Assembly: GCA_002352945.1 (NCBI GenBank)
Contig: DDHL01000077.1
Span: 1-7,966 of the forward strand
From: Campylobacteraceae bacterium UBA1877
GTDB taxonomy: Bacteria > Campylobacterota > Campylobacteria > Campylobacterales > Campylobacteraceae
Length of the DNA stretch: 7,966 nt
Direction of reading: 5' to 3'
The translations under genes were made by a program, and so were the position numbers. A model generated the notes under the pieces. That model saw only the letters and a list, made by a program, of their open reading frames with translations, was not told where the DNA came from and ran no database searches. Shown here in pieces: positions 1 to 7,145 of the stretch (positions are counted from its first letter, which is position 1; every line of letters begins with the position of its first letter).

Positions 1-60
1 CCGTGTCAAGCACGGAATGACGTTGCGAGGGTTAGATTCCGCATCAAGTGCGGAATGACG
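1..60. repeat. Two tandem copies of a short hairpin repeat (REP-like), array cut by window edge
   Basis: Two 22-nt copies lie at 1-22 and 39-60, a 38-nt period. Both consist of an inverted repeat around a TCAAG loop followed by GGAATGACG. Copy 1 has arms CCGTG/CACGG. Copy 2 has arms ATTCCGCA (36-43) and TGCGGAAT (49-56), a perfect 8-bp stem. The four differences between copies (positions 4, 5, 11 and 12 of the unit) are paired changes that preserve the stem. Copy 1 probably has its outer arm to the left of base 1. The repeats sit about 45 nt downstream of the FtsH-like stop codon. There is no T-run after the stem in the direction of that transcript, so a classical intrinsic terminator is unlikely. 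3'-end protection of mRNA or a dispersed palindromic element are the better guesses. Confidence 0.8.
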
Positions 61-102
61 AGCAAATAATCACCCTAAACTTAACTCAGCATCTAAAACG
101 TA

Positions 103-1764
103 TCAAAAATGCTCATGCATAACCTTAGCTAACTCCTCTTTTGAAATGCTCTCTTTTTCTATGAGTATGTTAGCTACAGATTCAAGTGGTTTTCGCATCC
201 CCTCGATAAACTGCTCAACCTCTTTAAGGGCATCAGCCATGAGCGCTACAACATCGCTTGCTTGAGGCAAAAGGTTCTTTCCCATTCCATAATGCCCCAC
301 CATTCTTTCGGCAAGCTCCCTAGCGCGCGCTAAATCTTCCTTACTGTTTGAGTATCGTTCATTATAAACCAAATTTGTAGCTGCAATGCCGGCTAAATAA
401 ACTTTTATTTTTGATAGCATCTGAGTCTTTGACTCAATCTCCCGGTCAATCTCTTTTAAACGGTCATTCATAATCGTAATCTTGTCAAACTCCACCTCAA
501 ACCAATAAGCACAAAGCGCCTTTGCACCTTGATAAATCGCTTGTATGCGTTTTTCTTCTTCGCTTAGACTCATCACCTTACGCTTACCTAAAAGCACTTT
601 GTCACGCACTGCTTGAAAATCATCTACTGTAATTACTGAAGCATTTCTTCTTAGCGCATTAATAGCTGCTTCATTTACAAAAGTAGCCAAAGCAGCCCCA
701 CTAAAGCCAACGCTTATCTTAGCCACTTGCTCCACATCAACATCATGGGGTTTTCCCTCAAGATAAATTCGTAAAATCTTTTTTCTATCTTCCAAATCAG
801 GCATTGGCAAAAATATGCGCCTATCAAATCTGCCTGAGCGCAGCAAAGCCTCATCTATCATCTCAATTCTATTTGTCGCAGCAATGACAATAACTCCCGA
901 GCTATCCTCAAATCCATCAATTTCAGTAAGAAGCTGATTAAGCGTTGCCTCTCTCTCATCATTTCGCAAGCCTCCGCGAGCCTTGCCCACTGCATCAATC
1001 TCATCAATAAATACAATTGATGGCGCATAAGCCTTAGCTTTTGCAAAAAGCTCCCGCACTCGTTTTGCACCCATTCCTACATAAATTTGAACAAAGCTAG
1101 CTCCACTTTGATAAAAAAAAGGCACATTTGCTTCACCTGCAACTGCTTTTGCAACCATGGTTTTTCCAACTCCAGGAGGGCCGACAAGCAAAACACCCCT
1201 TGGAAGCTTAATGCCGTAAGATTGATACTTTTTTGGATACTTTAAAAAATCAACTATTTCAGATAACTCCTCTTTTACCCCCTCAATCCCCGCAACATTG
1301 GCAAAACGCACCTTTGAAACAGCTGGCGTAATTCTAGCTGGCATCAAAGTTTCAAGCTCAAAAGCTTGGTTTCGCTGCTGGGCATACTGTTCACTTTGCT
1401 CTTTTTTGCGTCGCCCAATTAGAGTAAAAAAGACTATAGCGCCAACAAAAATCAAGCAAATAAGCATAAGCTCTTGTAAAAACTCTGATGACTCATCAGC
1501 CTCAACTGGAACAAAGCGCAAAAGCTCTTGCAAGTTGATGCCATCTTTTACAATAGAGTATTTTTGAGTTGGCGTGTATAAAATAATGCTGTTTTTTTCT
1601 ATTTTTGCCTTGGTTATCGTGCCTTGATTCATCAAAATTTCATACATTTTCAAATCAATCAAAACCGGCTGATTTCTCCAGTAAGCAAAGCTTAAAAGCC
1701 CCAACACAATCGAAAGAGCCATCAAAGAGATCATCAACTTTTTTGATTTAATCAATCGCTTCAT
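103..1764 (-). CDS. FtsH-like membrane AAA ATPase lacking the zinc-protease motif
   Basis: A 553-residue inner-membrane AAA+ ATPase of FtsH architecture. It has TM1 at about 10-28, a small periplasmic domain to about 98, TM2 at about 99-117, then the AAA module. The motor looks intact: Walker A GPPGVGKT 195-202, pore loop YVG 228-230 (FVG in typical FtsH), Walker B VFIDEID 251-257, sensor-1 N298, and arginine fingers R312 and R315 in GRFDRR. The C-terminal region still aligns with the M41 peptidase domain, but the place where FtsH has HEAGH reads YQGAK (411-415), losing both zinc histidines and the catalytic glutamate. The likely third-ligand Asp (D477) remains. It is therefore predicted to be proteolytically dead and to act as an unfoldase, chaperone or partner of a true FtsH. 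The ATG at 1764 is chosen over an upstream in-frame GTG at 1782 because AAGGAG lies 7 nt before it. It overlaps the 3' end of mtaB by 17 nt. From memory it corresponds to the Campylobacter Cj1005c-type 'membrane-bound ATPase'. Confidence 0.93.
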   Translation of the reverse strand: MKRLIKSKKLMISLMALSIVLGLLSFAYWRNQPVLIDLKMYEILMNQGTITKAKIEKNSIILYTPTQKYSIVKDGINLQELLRFVPVEADESSEFLQELMLICLIFVGAIVFFTLIGRRKKEQSEQYAQQRNQAFELETLMPARITPAVSKVRFANVAGIEGVKEELSEIVDFLKYPKKYQSYGIKLPRGVLLVGPPGVGKTMVAKAVAGEANVPFFYQSGASFVQIYVGMGAKRVRELFAKAKAYAPSIVFIDEIDAVGKARGGLRNDEREATLNQLLTEIDGFEDSSGVIVIAATNRIEMIDEALLRSGRFDRRIFLPMPDLEDRKKILRIYLEGKPHDVDVEQVAKISVGFSGAALATFVNEAAINALRRNASVITVDDFQAVRDKVLLGKRKVMSLSEEEKRIQAIYQGAKALCAYWFEVEFDKITIMNDRLKEIDREIESKTQMLSKIKVYLAGIAATNLVYNERYSNSKEDLARARELAERMVGHYGMGKNLLPQASDVVALMADALKEVEQFIEGMRKPLESVANILIEKESISKEELAKVMHEHF

Positions 1765-2989
1765 TATACTTCTCCTTAACACTATAACGCCCTACTTTTA
1801 CCCAGCTATGTTTTTGCGCATCTCCAAAAATTTGTACCTGGTTATAAAACTGATCATACCCTAAAGCAAGAGAGTTTTTATTCTCTTCAACTAAAACATC
1901 TAACGCAACATTAGCATTTTTTAGGCGAAACTCATAATTTTTCTTTGCAACCAAATCTTGTAAAGCCTTGAGTCTTTGTTTTGCAATATTGCCTGGAATT
2001 TCAGGCTTCATAGTAGCCGATGGCGTATTATCTCGCTTGCTATAAGTAAATCCATGTACATGCGTTAGTGGAAACCGCTCTAACCACTCCCAAGCTTCAC
2101 TCCAGCACGCTTCATCTTCGCCTGGATGCCCTGTTATAAAATCAGTTCCCAAAGCAAAGCCGCGAGAAGCAAGCATTTCAAAAAGTTCCAAATCTTTCTC
2201 AACTCTGTTTCGCCTGCGCATCAAACGAAGCATCTTAGGACTTGTATGCTGCAAGGCTATGTGCAAATGGCGCTCAATCCAAGGAGCATCTAAGATTTCA
2301 AGCATCTTCTCATCAATTTGAACAGGCTCAATACTTCCAAGGCGTACCCTTTTTAATCCCCTGATATCACCTAATTTTTCAAGTAGCTTTGCTAAAGATT
2401 CGCCAATATCTTTTCCATAGCTTCCAATATTAGTCCCAGTTAAGACAACCTCACTAAAACCTTCGCTAACTAAATCTTTAATTTGAGCTAAAAGCAGGTT
2501 TGATTTGTAGCTTCGAGCCTTCCCTCTTACTTGAGGAATGATGCAGTAACTGCACTGAAAATTGCACCCTTCTTGAATCTTCACAAAAGCCTTTGTTTTA
2601 TTGCTCTTAAAAGGCTTGGGTGCATCAAGGGTTGTAAGCTCTCCTTTTTGAACAAAGGGAGTATCCTCTTTTAAAAGCGTGCCCAAATTTGCCTTTTGAG
2701 AGTGTCCTAAAACTCCAAAAACAAGCCCCTCTTTTTTTAACTTTTCACCACGGCTTAAAGCGCCACAACCAGCGATTATCACCCGTTTTCCAGCGCGGTT
2801 TTGCTGCCTAATGTAGTGGCGCACACTTGCATCGGCCCCATTTGTAACAGTACATGAATTTACAACAACAATTTGAGCACTTTTTTCATCAAACACCCGC
2901 TCAAACGAGCCTAAATTTGCCGCCATCACTTCAGTATCGTATATATTTGTTCGACACCCAAATGTTTTAAAATAGACTTTTTGTTTCAA
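1748..2989 (-). CDS. mtaB: tRNA t6A37 methylthiotransferase (MtaB-type radical SAM enzyme)
   Basis: A 413-residue methylthiotransferase that should convert N6-threonylcarbamoyladenosine at position 37 of ANN-decoding tRNAs to the 2-methylthio form. The N-terminal MTTase domain supplies three cluster cysteines, C12 (GCRTN), C46 (NSCTVTN) and C75 (GCGA). The radical SAM domain has the CxxxCxxC motif C142, C146, C149, followed by a (beta/alpha) barrel with LTGTNIGSYG (183-192) and TDFITGHPGE (282-291). A TRAM-like tail follows from about 355. The GCRTN/NSCTVT signature and length fit MtaB rather than MiaB or RimO. The start is TTG, not ATG: the conserved N-terminus KVYFKTFGCRTN begins there and the next in-frame ATG would remove C12. 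AAGGA lies 9 nt upstream. The TTG overlaps the mscS TGA stop (TTGA), suggesting coupled translation. Confidence 0.94.
   Translation of the reverse strand: MKQKVYFKTFGCRTNIYDTEVMAANLGSFERVFDEKSAQIVVVNSCTVTNGADASVRHYIRQQNRAGKRVIIAGCGALSRGEKLKKEGLVFGVLGHSQKANLGTLLKEDTPFVQKGELTTLDAPKPFKSNKTKAFVKIQEGCNFQCSYCIIPQVRGKARSYKSNLLLAQIKDLVSEGFSEVVLTGTNIGSYGKDIGESLAKLLEKLGDIRGLKRVRLGSIEPVQIDEKMLEILDAPWIERHLHIALQHTSPKMLRLMRRRNRVEKDLELFEMLASRGFALGTDFITGHPGEDEACWSEAWEWLERFPLTHVHGFTYSKRDNTPSATMKPEIPGNIAKQRLKALQDLVAKKNYEFRLKNANVALDVLVEENKNSLALGYDQFYNQVQIFGDAQKHSWVKVGRYSVKEKYNEAID
1772..1777 (-). promoter_or_regulatory. Shine-Dalgarno AAGGAG of the FtsH-like gene
   Basis: AAGGAG on the minus strand, 7 nt before the ATG at 1764. 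It lies inside the last codons of mtaB. It decides the start: the in-frame GTG at 1782 lies upstream of this site, so using it would put the site inside the coding region. Confidence 0.75.
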
Positions 2990-4602
2990 AATAGAAGATC
3001 CTTATTAATATCAATATCGGGCGGAGTTTTTGGCTGGGTTCGCATGTGAATAGTTTGTGTTGGAAATGCGATAGTTATATCATCTTCTTGATTTATCATA
3101 TCAACTATTTCAGCGCTTAAAGTACTCCTTAAAGCAAGTGCGGCGTATGAGTTTGTCATATACCAAGCACTTATTGTCAAACCGTGAGGCTCTAAAAATG
3201 AGTACACCCTAGGCTCTACATTTGTATTTTTTAAACTGTATTGGTTTCTTAGCATATTAAGCTGCTTTCTTGCAATATCAGTGTAGCCTTTAGAGTATTT
3301 TTTGATGATATTTTTAATCAAATAAAGAGCCTTTTTATGGTTAGAATCAAAAGTAATCGTTACATCAATCCCATCCCACACTGTTTTCATTGTCGTGTGG
3401 GTATAGTTTGAAATAAGGGTTGTAAAAATGTAGTTATTTGGGATAAAAACAACCCTGCCAGAACGACGGTTTTGCATATAGGTTGTTAGGGTTATATCTT
3501 CTAAAATTGTCATTCTAAGAAGCGAAATATCAATAATGTCCCCAACATAAGGAAGTCCATCTTTTTGCACCTTAACTCTGTCTCCTACATGAAAACTGCC
3601 TCCAAAGGTTATCACCATCCATCCAAGCAGGCTCATAAACATATCTTTCATGGCAATAGCCAAACCAGCTGAAGCAAAACCAACAACGGTTACTAAGTAG
3701 GTTACATTTTCAATATAAGCAAATAGAAGAATTAAAATGATAAGCGAAAAGTTAATGATGTTTATTGCTTTATTTGCCAGATAAAAGCGCTCATTATCTT
3801 TTATATAGCGCTTTGCCATCAGTTTAAAAAGAAATGAAAGCACGATTACAACAACGATAAAAATCCCGATATTTAGCGCGTGCTTCATTTGATCTTTTAT
3901 CTCAGCAGTTACTCTTATAATGGCCTCATCTGCCTTTTTTTCATACACTGCATAAGTTGTAGCAGCGATATCTTTTGCCGCTTGAAACTCACTCAGCTCT
4001 TTTTTTACAACATGCAATTCATGCCAATACTCATCGTTATACTCAATATTTAAAATCTCTTCTAAAAGCTGCGTTTTTTGATTCAAACGCTCAATCAAAT
4101 CCTCAAGCCCTGTAATCCTTGATTTAAATTCACTCTTTTGAGATTGAAGCTGTTTGATGTATGAAAAACCAGAAATTATCGCAAGTGGATTGCCAATCTT
4201 AGGAGACGCTTCAACCTCTGGTGGCCGAATCATCTCAGCAAATGGAGAGCTTTTAAACTCTTGAAGTAGTTCAAGCTGGCGCTCAAGCGTTTCTTGACGC
4301 TTTGTTAATTCCAAAAGCTCTTCTTGTGGGGTCTTTTTGCCTTTAGCAGTAAGCTTTTTTAACTTTTCATCAACACTTTCAAGCTCCTCTAAAAGCTGTT
4401 GGTAAGTGATAAAGTTGCTATAGCGCGTTAACCAAATATTATCTTTTAACTGCTCATCAATTTTTTCAACTTGATTTGCAAGCCTTTCAAGCTGGGCAAG
4501 CTTTACCTCATCCAAACCATCATCAACAATCTCTTGCGTTGAGTTTGTATCTGCTAAAAGCACTCCAAAGGCTAAAAAAAAGATTAAAAAGAGTTTTTTC
4601 AT
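2986..4602 (-). CDS. MscS-family mechanosensitive channel with exported coiled-coil N-terminal domain
   Basis: A 538-residue small-conductance mechanosensitive channel family protein of the inner membrane. Residues 1-17 form a signal peptide (MKK, hydrophobic core, probable cleavage after LLA). Residues 24-235 are highly charged and Glu/Lys/Leu/Gln-rich with heptad-like stretches, so they probably form a periplasmic coiled-coil domain. Membrane segments follow at about 243-262 and 278-297, and a pore-lining helix at about 299-330 contains the small-residue run [10 protein letters not shown] typical of MscS TM3. The cytoplasmic beta domain is clear at about 335-400 ([31 protein letters not shown]), followed by an alpha/beta C-terminal domain. 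A periplasmic N-terminus plus three helices gives the expected cytoplasmic C-terminus. It is longer than minimal MscS (about 290 aa), as in other extended family members. The ATG has GGAG 8 nt upstream and overlaps the aroB TGA stop (ATGA). Whether it gates on tension, and what it conducts, cannot be read from sequence. Confidence 0.92.
   Translation of the reverse strand: MKKLFLIFFLAFGVLLADTNSTQEIVDDGLDEVKLAQLERLANQVEKIDEQLKDNIWLTRYSNFITYQQLLEELESVDEKLKKLTAKGKKTPQEELLELTKRQETLERQLELLQEFKSSPFAEMIRPPEVEASPKIGNPLAIISGFSYIKQLQSQKSEFKSRITGLEDLIERLNQKTQLLEEILNIEYNDEYWHELHVVKKELSEFQAAKDIAATTYAVYEKKADEAIIRVTAEIKDQMKHALNIGIFIVVVIVLSFLFKLMAKRYIKDNERFYLANKAINIINFSLIILILLFAYIENVTYLVTVVGFASAGLAIAMKDMFMSLLGWMVITFGGSFHVGDRVKVQKDGLPYVGDIIDISLLRMTILEDITLTTYMQNRRSGRVVFIPNNYIFTTLISNYTHTTMKTVWDGIDVTITFDSNHKKALYLIKNIIKKYSKGYTDIARKQLNMLRNQYSLKNTNVEPRVYSFLEPHGLTISAWYMTNSYAALALRSTLSAEIVDMINQEDDITIAFPTQTIHMRTQPKTPPDIDINKDLLF
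2999..3003 (-). promoter_or_regulatory. Shine-Dalgarno AAGGA supporting the TTG start of mtaB
   Basis: AAGGA on the minus strand, 9 nt before the TTG at 2989, inside the last codons of the mscS-like gene. With the conserved N-terminal sequence it supports initiation at the rare codon TTG. Confidence 0.55.
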
Positions 4603-5645
4603 CTATCAAACTCCGCAAGCATGGCTACAACTTCCTCTTTTGGCAAGTCTTTGGCAATTTTAAAATTGCCAATTTCATTTGGCAAAATAAAAGTAATTAC
4701 TGCATTTCGACTCTTTTTATCTAGCAAAAAAGCTTCATAAAACAAATTTGGATCATCAACCGGATATGAAAAATCAAGCTCATATTTAGCTAAAAGCTTT
4801 GAAATTCTTTCTTGATTCTTTTGGGATAAAAATCCAAGCCGAAAAGCAAGGGCATTTGCCATGCGCATCCCAATAGCGACCGCTTCTCCATGTAAAAATT
4901 TTGAATAGCCAGTTTGGTTTTCTATGACATGCCCAAAGGTATGGCCATAATTCAAAACTGCTCTAATGCCTGATTCTTTCTCATCTTGGGCTACAACGCG
5001 GGCTTTGATAGCAATGCTTCTAGCGATTGCTTGGCGCAAAAATTGAGGTTTTAAAATATCGTTTTGTTCTAAAAATTGGAAAAAATCTGCATCAAAAGTA
5101 ACTGCCATTTTTATAATTTCAGCAATTCCAGCGCCGATTTCACGCTTTGGTAAAGTTTTTAAGAAGCTAGAGTTACAATAGACACTCTTTGGCTGGTGAA
5201 AAGCTCCAATGAGATTTTTTCCCCACCTTGTATTAACACCTGTTTTTCCCCCAACACTTGCATCAACTTGGGCTAAAAGGGTTGTTGGAATTTGGACAAA
5301 TTGGATTCCCCTTTAAAAAACCGCAGCCGCAAAGCCTGTCATATCTCCAACAATTCCACCGCCAAATGCAATAAGCATGCTACTTCTATCAAACTTATAC
5401 TTAAATAGTTTATCAAGAATGTACTCAATAGTTTTTAGGTTTTTATTTATTTCACCCTGACCTATAGTAATTACGTCTACTTCATCAGCTTTTATCCGCT
5501 CTAAAAGCCAAGGAAGATGGAGCTTTTTTACATTCTCATCAGTTACAATAGCAACCTTACCTTTGTATTCAAGGGGCGCAAACTCATCCACATAAACAGT
5601 ATAATTTTGGCTTTGTGGTAAAGAAAAATCAATAGGTATTCTCAT
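4599..5645 (-). pseudogene. aroB: 3-dehydroquinate synthase gene interrupted by one in-frame TAA (codon 111)
   Basis: AroB makes 3-dehydroquinate from DAHP, the second step of the shikimate pathway, using NAD and a divalent metal. Reading straight through 5645 to 4599 gives 349 codons, a normal family length, with a single stop TAA at 5313-5315. The N-terminal part (residues 1-110) carries the NAD-binding FGGGIVGDMTGFAA (94-107). After the stop the same frame continues [12 protein letters not shown]128, SVGGKTGVN (130-138), GKNLIGAF, metal ligand E176 (AEIIK), DEKESG, metal ligands H235 (GHTFGH) and H252 (HGEA), and DKK near the C-terminus. All active-site landmarks survive on the two sides. 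As sequenced, translation ends after 110 residues. The next in-frame ATG is M180 (5108), too late for an active enzyme. The ATG at 5645 has only a weak Shine-Dalgarno. The real stop overlaps the mscS start by 4 nt. Alternative: the stop is a sequencing or assembly error and the gene is functional. Confidence 0.93.
5313..5315 (-). other. Premature TAA codon within aroB
   Basis: The context on the minus strand is GTT TTT TAA AGG GGA. Family members usually have Lys, Gln or a similar residue before the conserved RG, so a one-base AAA-to-TAA change is the simplest explanation. The stop sits at the junction of a T6 and an A3 run beside a G4 run. A paired homopolymer miscall (one extra T, one missing A) would give the same result. 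Confidence 0.9.
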
Positions 5646-5670
5646 AACACATCTTTTGGAGTTTTAGATA

Positions 5671-5676
5671 ATTGTA
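5671..5676 (-). promoter_or_regulatory. Possible -10 element ahead of aroB
   Basis: TACAAT on the minus strand, about 26 nt before the aroB ATG, in the 57-nt gap after the TrkA-like gene and preceded by T-rich sequence (CTTTTT, ATTTTT). Campylobacterota sigma-70 promoters often rely on the -10 and upstream T-rich DNA rather than a conserved -35. The match is one base off consensus in AT-rich DNA, so it is weak. Read-through from the upstream gene is equally possible. Confidence 0.25.
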
Positions 5677-5702
5677 CCTAAAAAGCCCTTAAAAATGGGA
5701 TA

Positions 5703-7112
5703 TTAAATATTTGTGGGAATAAAAAGCTGGTAGCATTTATCAAGTTTATGGGGCAATCTTTCCAAATCGGTTGAAAACAAAGCAGCAAATCGTGATTCGA
5801 TAATTTTTCGATGGAAGGGAACAAATTGGAGCAAATCGTATCTGTTTTGCAATTTAATAAGCGGGTTTTTTTCTTTATCTTGAATAATCTCAACCTCTTT
5901 TCCAAAAAGCCGCGATAAATTCTCAAAGTGCTCCACAAGCGAACTTTTTTCATCGCTTCCATTTGGGTCATAGTGGTATAAACTTACCTCTAAATCAAGC
6001 TGGGCGCAGCAATCTAAAATAACTGAAGAGCCCTTTTCAATCTCTTCACTATCACTTGCTAAAATAGCTCCTGTTTTTAGGTTTGAAAAACCGCCCTTGC
6101 CAATTTTAAATATTGGAACCTTTGCCTTGTAAAAAAGCCCTTTATGGCTGTTAAAAAATTTAGCATTTGTCACCACTAAGCCAACATCATAGTTTGCAAC
6201 ATCTGAGATTAAGACTTGGTGCAAATCTGTATTAAAATAGTCCACATTGACGCTAATATGGGTATTGTTTAAATTTTTGGTTTTGGTAAAAATTTTATTA
6301 TCAGTTGGGTTGATAATCTTTACATGTAAACGCTTGCTATTGATCTTTGAGTGTAAAATCATTGCATCATTAAGGATTGTCTCCATCTGCTCTTGGGACA
6401 TTTTTAACATATCTAAAAAGCAGTAAATATTGCTTCCAAAAGGAGATGGGAATCTGCCAAGCTCTTGCTTGACACTTAAAAATACATTATTTAAAACATC
6501 TGGATCGCCAATGGTTAGTAAAACATCATTTGGCTGGATCATAAGTGTAGGCCTTGCTAAAATAAGGGCGTTATTGCGATAGATTGCAACAATTCTCCAC
6601 TTTTTTTGCTGGATGCTTGCAATATGACGGTAAACGTATGAGCTTCCAATGGGAACTTGTATCTCCATAATTTCACCAACGCCAAGGCCGACATTTTGGG
6701 CAATTACGGGCATATCTGGCAGATAATCAGCAAATCTTGAGGCTAAAACCTCACGAGAATCAATTAGTTGCAAATTCTCATCGTCGACTTCAATACCCCA
6801 TCTATCCATCATTACAACTTGCACTTTTGGATTGAGCTGGCGTACATTTTCATAAGTGGCTAGAGCGTCAATCTTTTTACTTACAAGTATCATCACCTGA
6901 AAAAAATCACGGTTCATCACCACCGAAAGCTTCGCATAGCTTGTGGGGTCAAAGTGAAGATAGGTAAAGTTTTCTGGCTTGGATTTTTCAGGCAAACACT
7001 CTTTATTGTAAGAGATTACCGTATAGTGGTTTTCACCACCTTTGTGCGCCATAACTCTTTCTAAAAAATGTTTTGCTAGAATGCCATCGACGATAAGTAA
7101 AATTTTCTTCAT
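5703..7112 (-). CDS. COG3400-type protein with TrkA-N and RCK_C (TrkA-C) domains, function unknown
   Basis: A 469-residue soluble protein with no signal peptide or membrane segment. Residues 1-135 resemble a TrkA-N (RCK_N) Rossmann domain: a hydrophobic first strand [10 protein letters not shown], then alternating strands such as VMILVS (73-78) and KVQVVMM (96-102). The usual GxGxxG glycines are degenerate (VDGILAKHF). Residues about 144-220 read as an RCK_C/TrkA-C regulatory domain ([34 protein letters not shown]). Residues about 230-469 are unassigned. The segment around 346-382 ([27 protein letters not shown]) has a nucleotide-binding, universal-stress-protein-like look, but this is only an impression. 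RCK domains usually gate potassium transporters or channels by binding nucleotides, yet no Trk/Ktr subunit is present here. The MscS-like gene two genes downstream is the only ion-channel neighbour. The ATG has GGAG 5 nt upstream and is the first gene of the minus-strand run. Confidence 0.85.
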   Translation of the reverse strand: MKKILLIVDGILAKHFLERVMAHKGGENHYTVISYNKECLPEKSKPENFTYLHFDPTSYAKLSVVMNRDFFQVMILVSKKIDALATYENVRQLNPKVQVVMMDRWGIEVDDENLQLIDSREVLASRFADYLPDMPVIAQNVGLGVGEIMEIQVPIGSSYVYRHIASIQQKKWRIVAIYRNNALILARPTLMIQPNDVLLTIGDPDVLNNVFLSVKQELGRFPSPFGSNIYCFLDMLKMSQEQMETILNDAMILHSKINSKRLHVKIINPTDNKIFTKTKNLNNTHISVNVDYFNTDLHQVLISDVANYDVGLVVTNAKFFNSHKGLFYKAKVPIFKIGKGGFSNLKTGAILASDSEEIEKGSSVILDCCAQLDLEVSLYHYDPNGSDEKSSLVEHFENLSRLFGKEVEIIQDKEKNPLIKLQNRYDLLQFVPFHRKIIESRFAALFSTDLERLPHKLDKCYQLFIPTNI

Positions 7113-7134
7113 CTATTCTCCATAAAAAAAGGAC

Positions 7135-7143
7135 AGTATACCA
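7135..7143 (-). promoter_or_regulatory. Probable extended -10 promoter of the minus-strand operon
   Basis: The minus strand reads TGGTATACT in the 33-bp gap between the two divergent starts: a TATACT -10 hexamer (7135-7140) preceded by TGG, i.e. an extended -10, with a T4 run just upstream. Transcription would begin near 7127, giving a leader of roughly 15 nt that holds the GGAG site before the ATG at 7112. No convincing -35 is seen. The element lies between the ribosome-binding region and start codon of tgt on the other strand. Confidence 0.5.
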
Positions 7144-7145
7144 AA

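Noticed and set aside
1..60. CRISPR-like array at the left edge
   Set aside because: Only two units are visible, the 'spacer' is about 16 nt, and the units differ at four positions. The palindromic structure with compensated changes fits a REP-like element far better.
858..1070. 70-codon minus-strand ORF inside the FtsH-like gene, and the + strand ORFs at 1298-1567 and 4476-4724
   Set aside because: All are out-of-frame or antisense reflections of well-supported genes with intact family motifs.
1765..1782. Longer FtsH-like protein starting at GTG 1782
   Set aside because: The GTG lies upstream of the AAGGAG that serves the ATG at 1764. The six extra residues (starting MLRRSI) just translate the ribosome-binding region.
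4599..5645. aroB split explained by frameshift or programmed frameshifting
   Set aside because: The frame before and after the stop is identical and runs continuously to the normal terminus, so a single shift would lead out of the correct frame. Only a nonsense change or paired compensating errors fit.
5679..5700. Intrinsic terminator after the TrkA-like gene
   Set aside because: On the minus strand there is a CCC...GGG pairing followed by CTTTTT, but the stem is only about three base pairs with an A-A mismatch above it. That is too weak to call.
5678..5971. Small minus-strand ORF of 97 codons overlapping the TrkA-like gene
   Set aside because: It lies in another frame within the coding region of the TrkA-like gene, has low-complexity composition and no ribosome-binding or family signal. 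It is a shadow.
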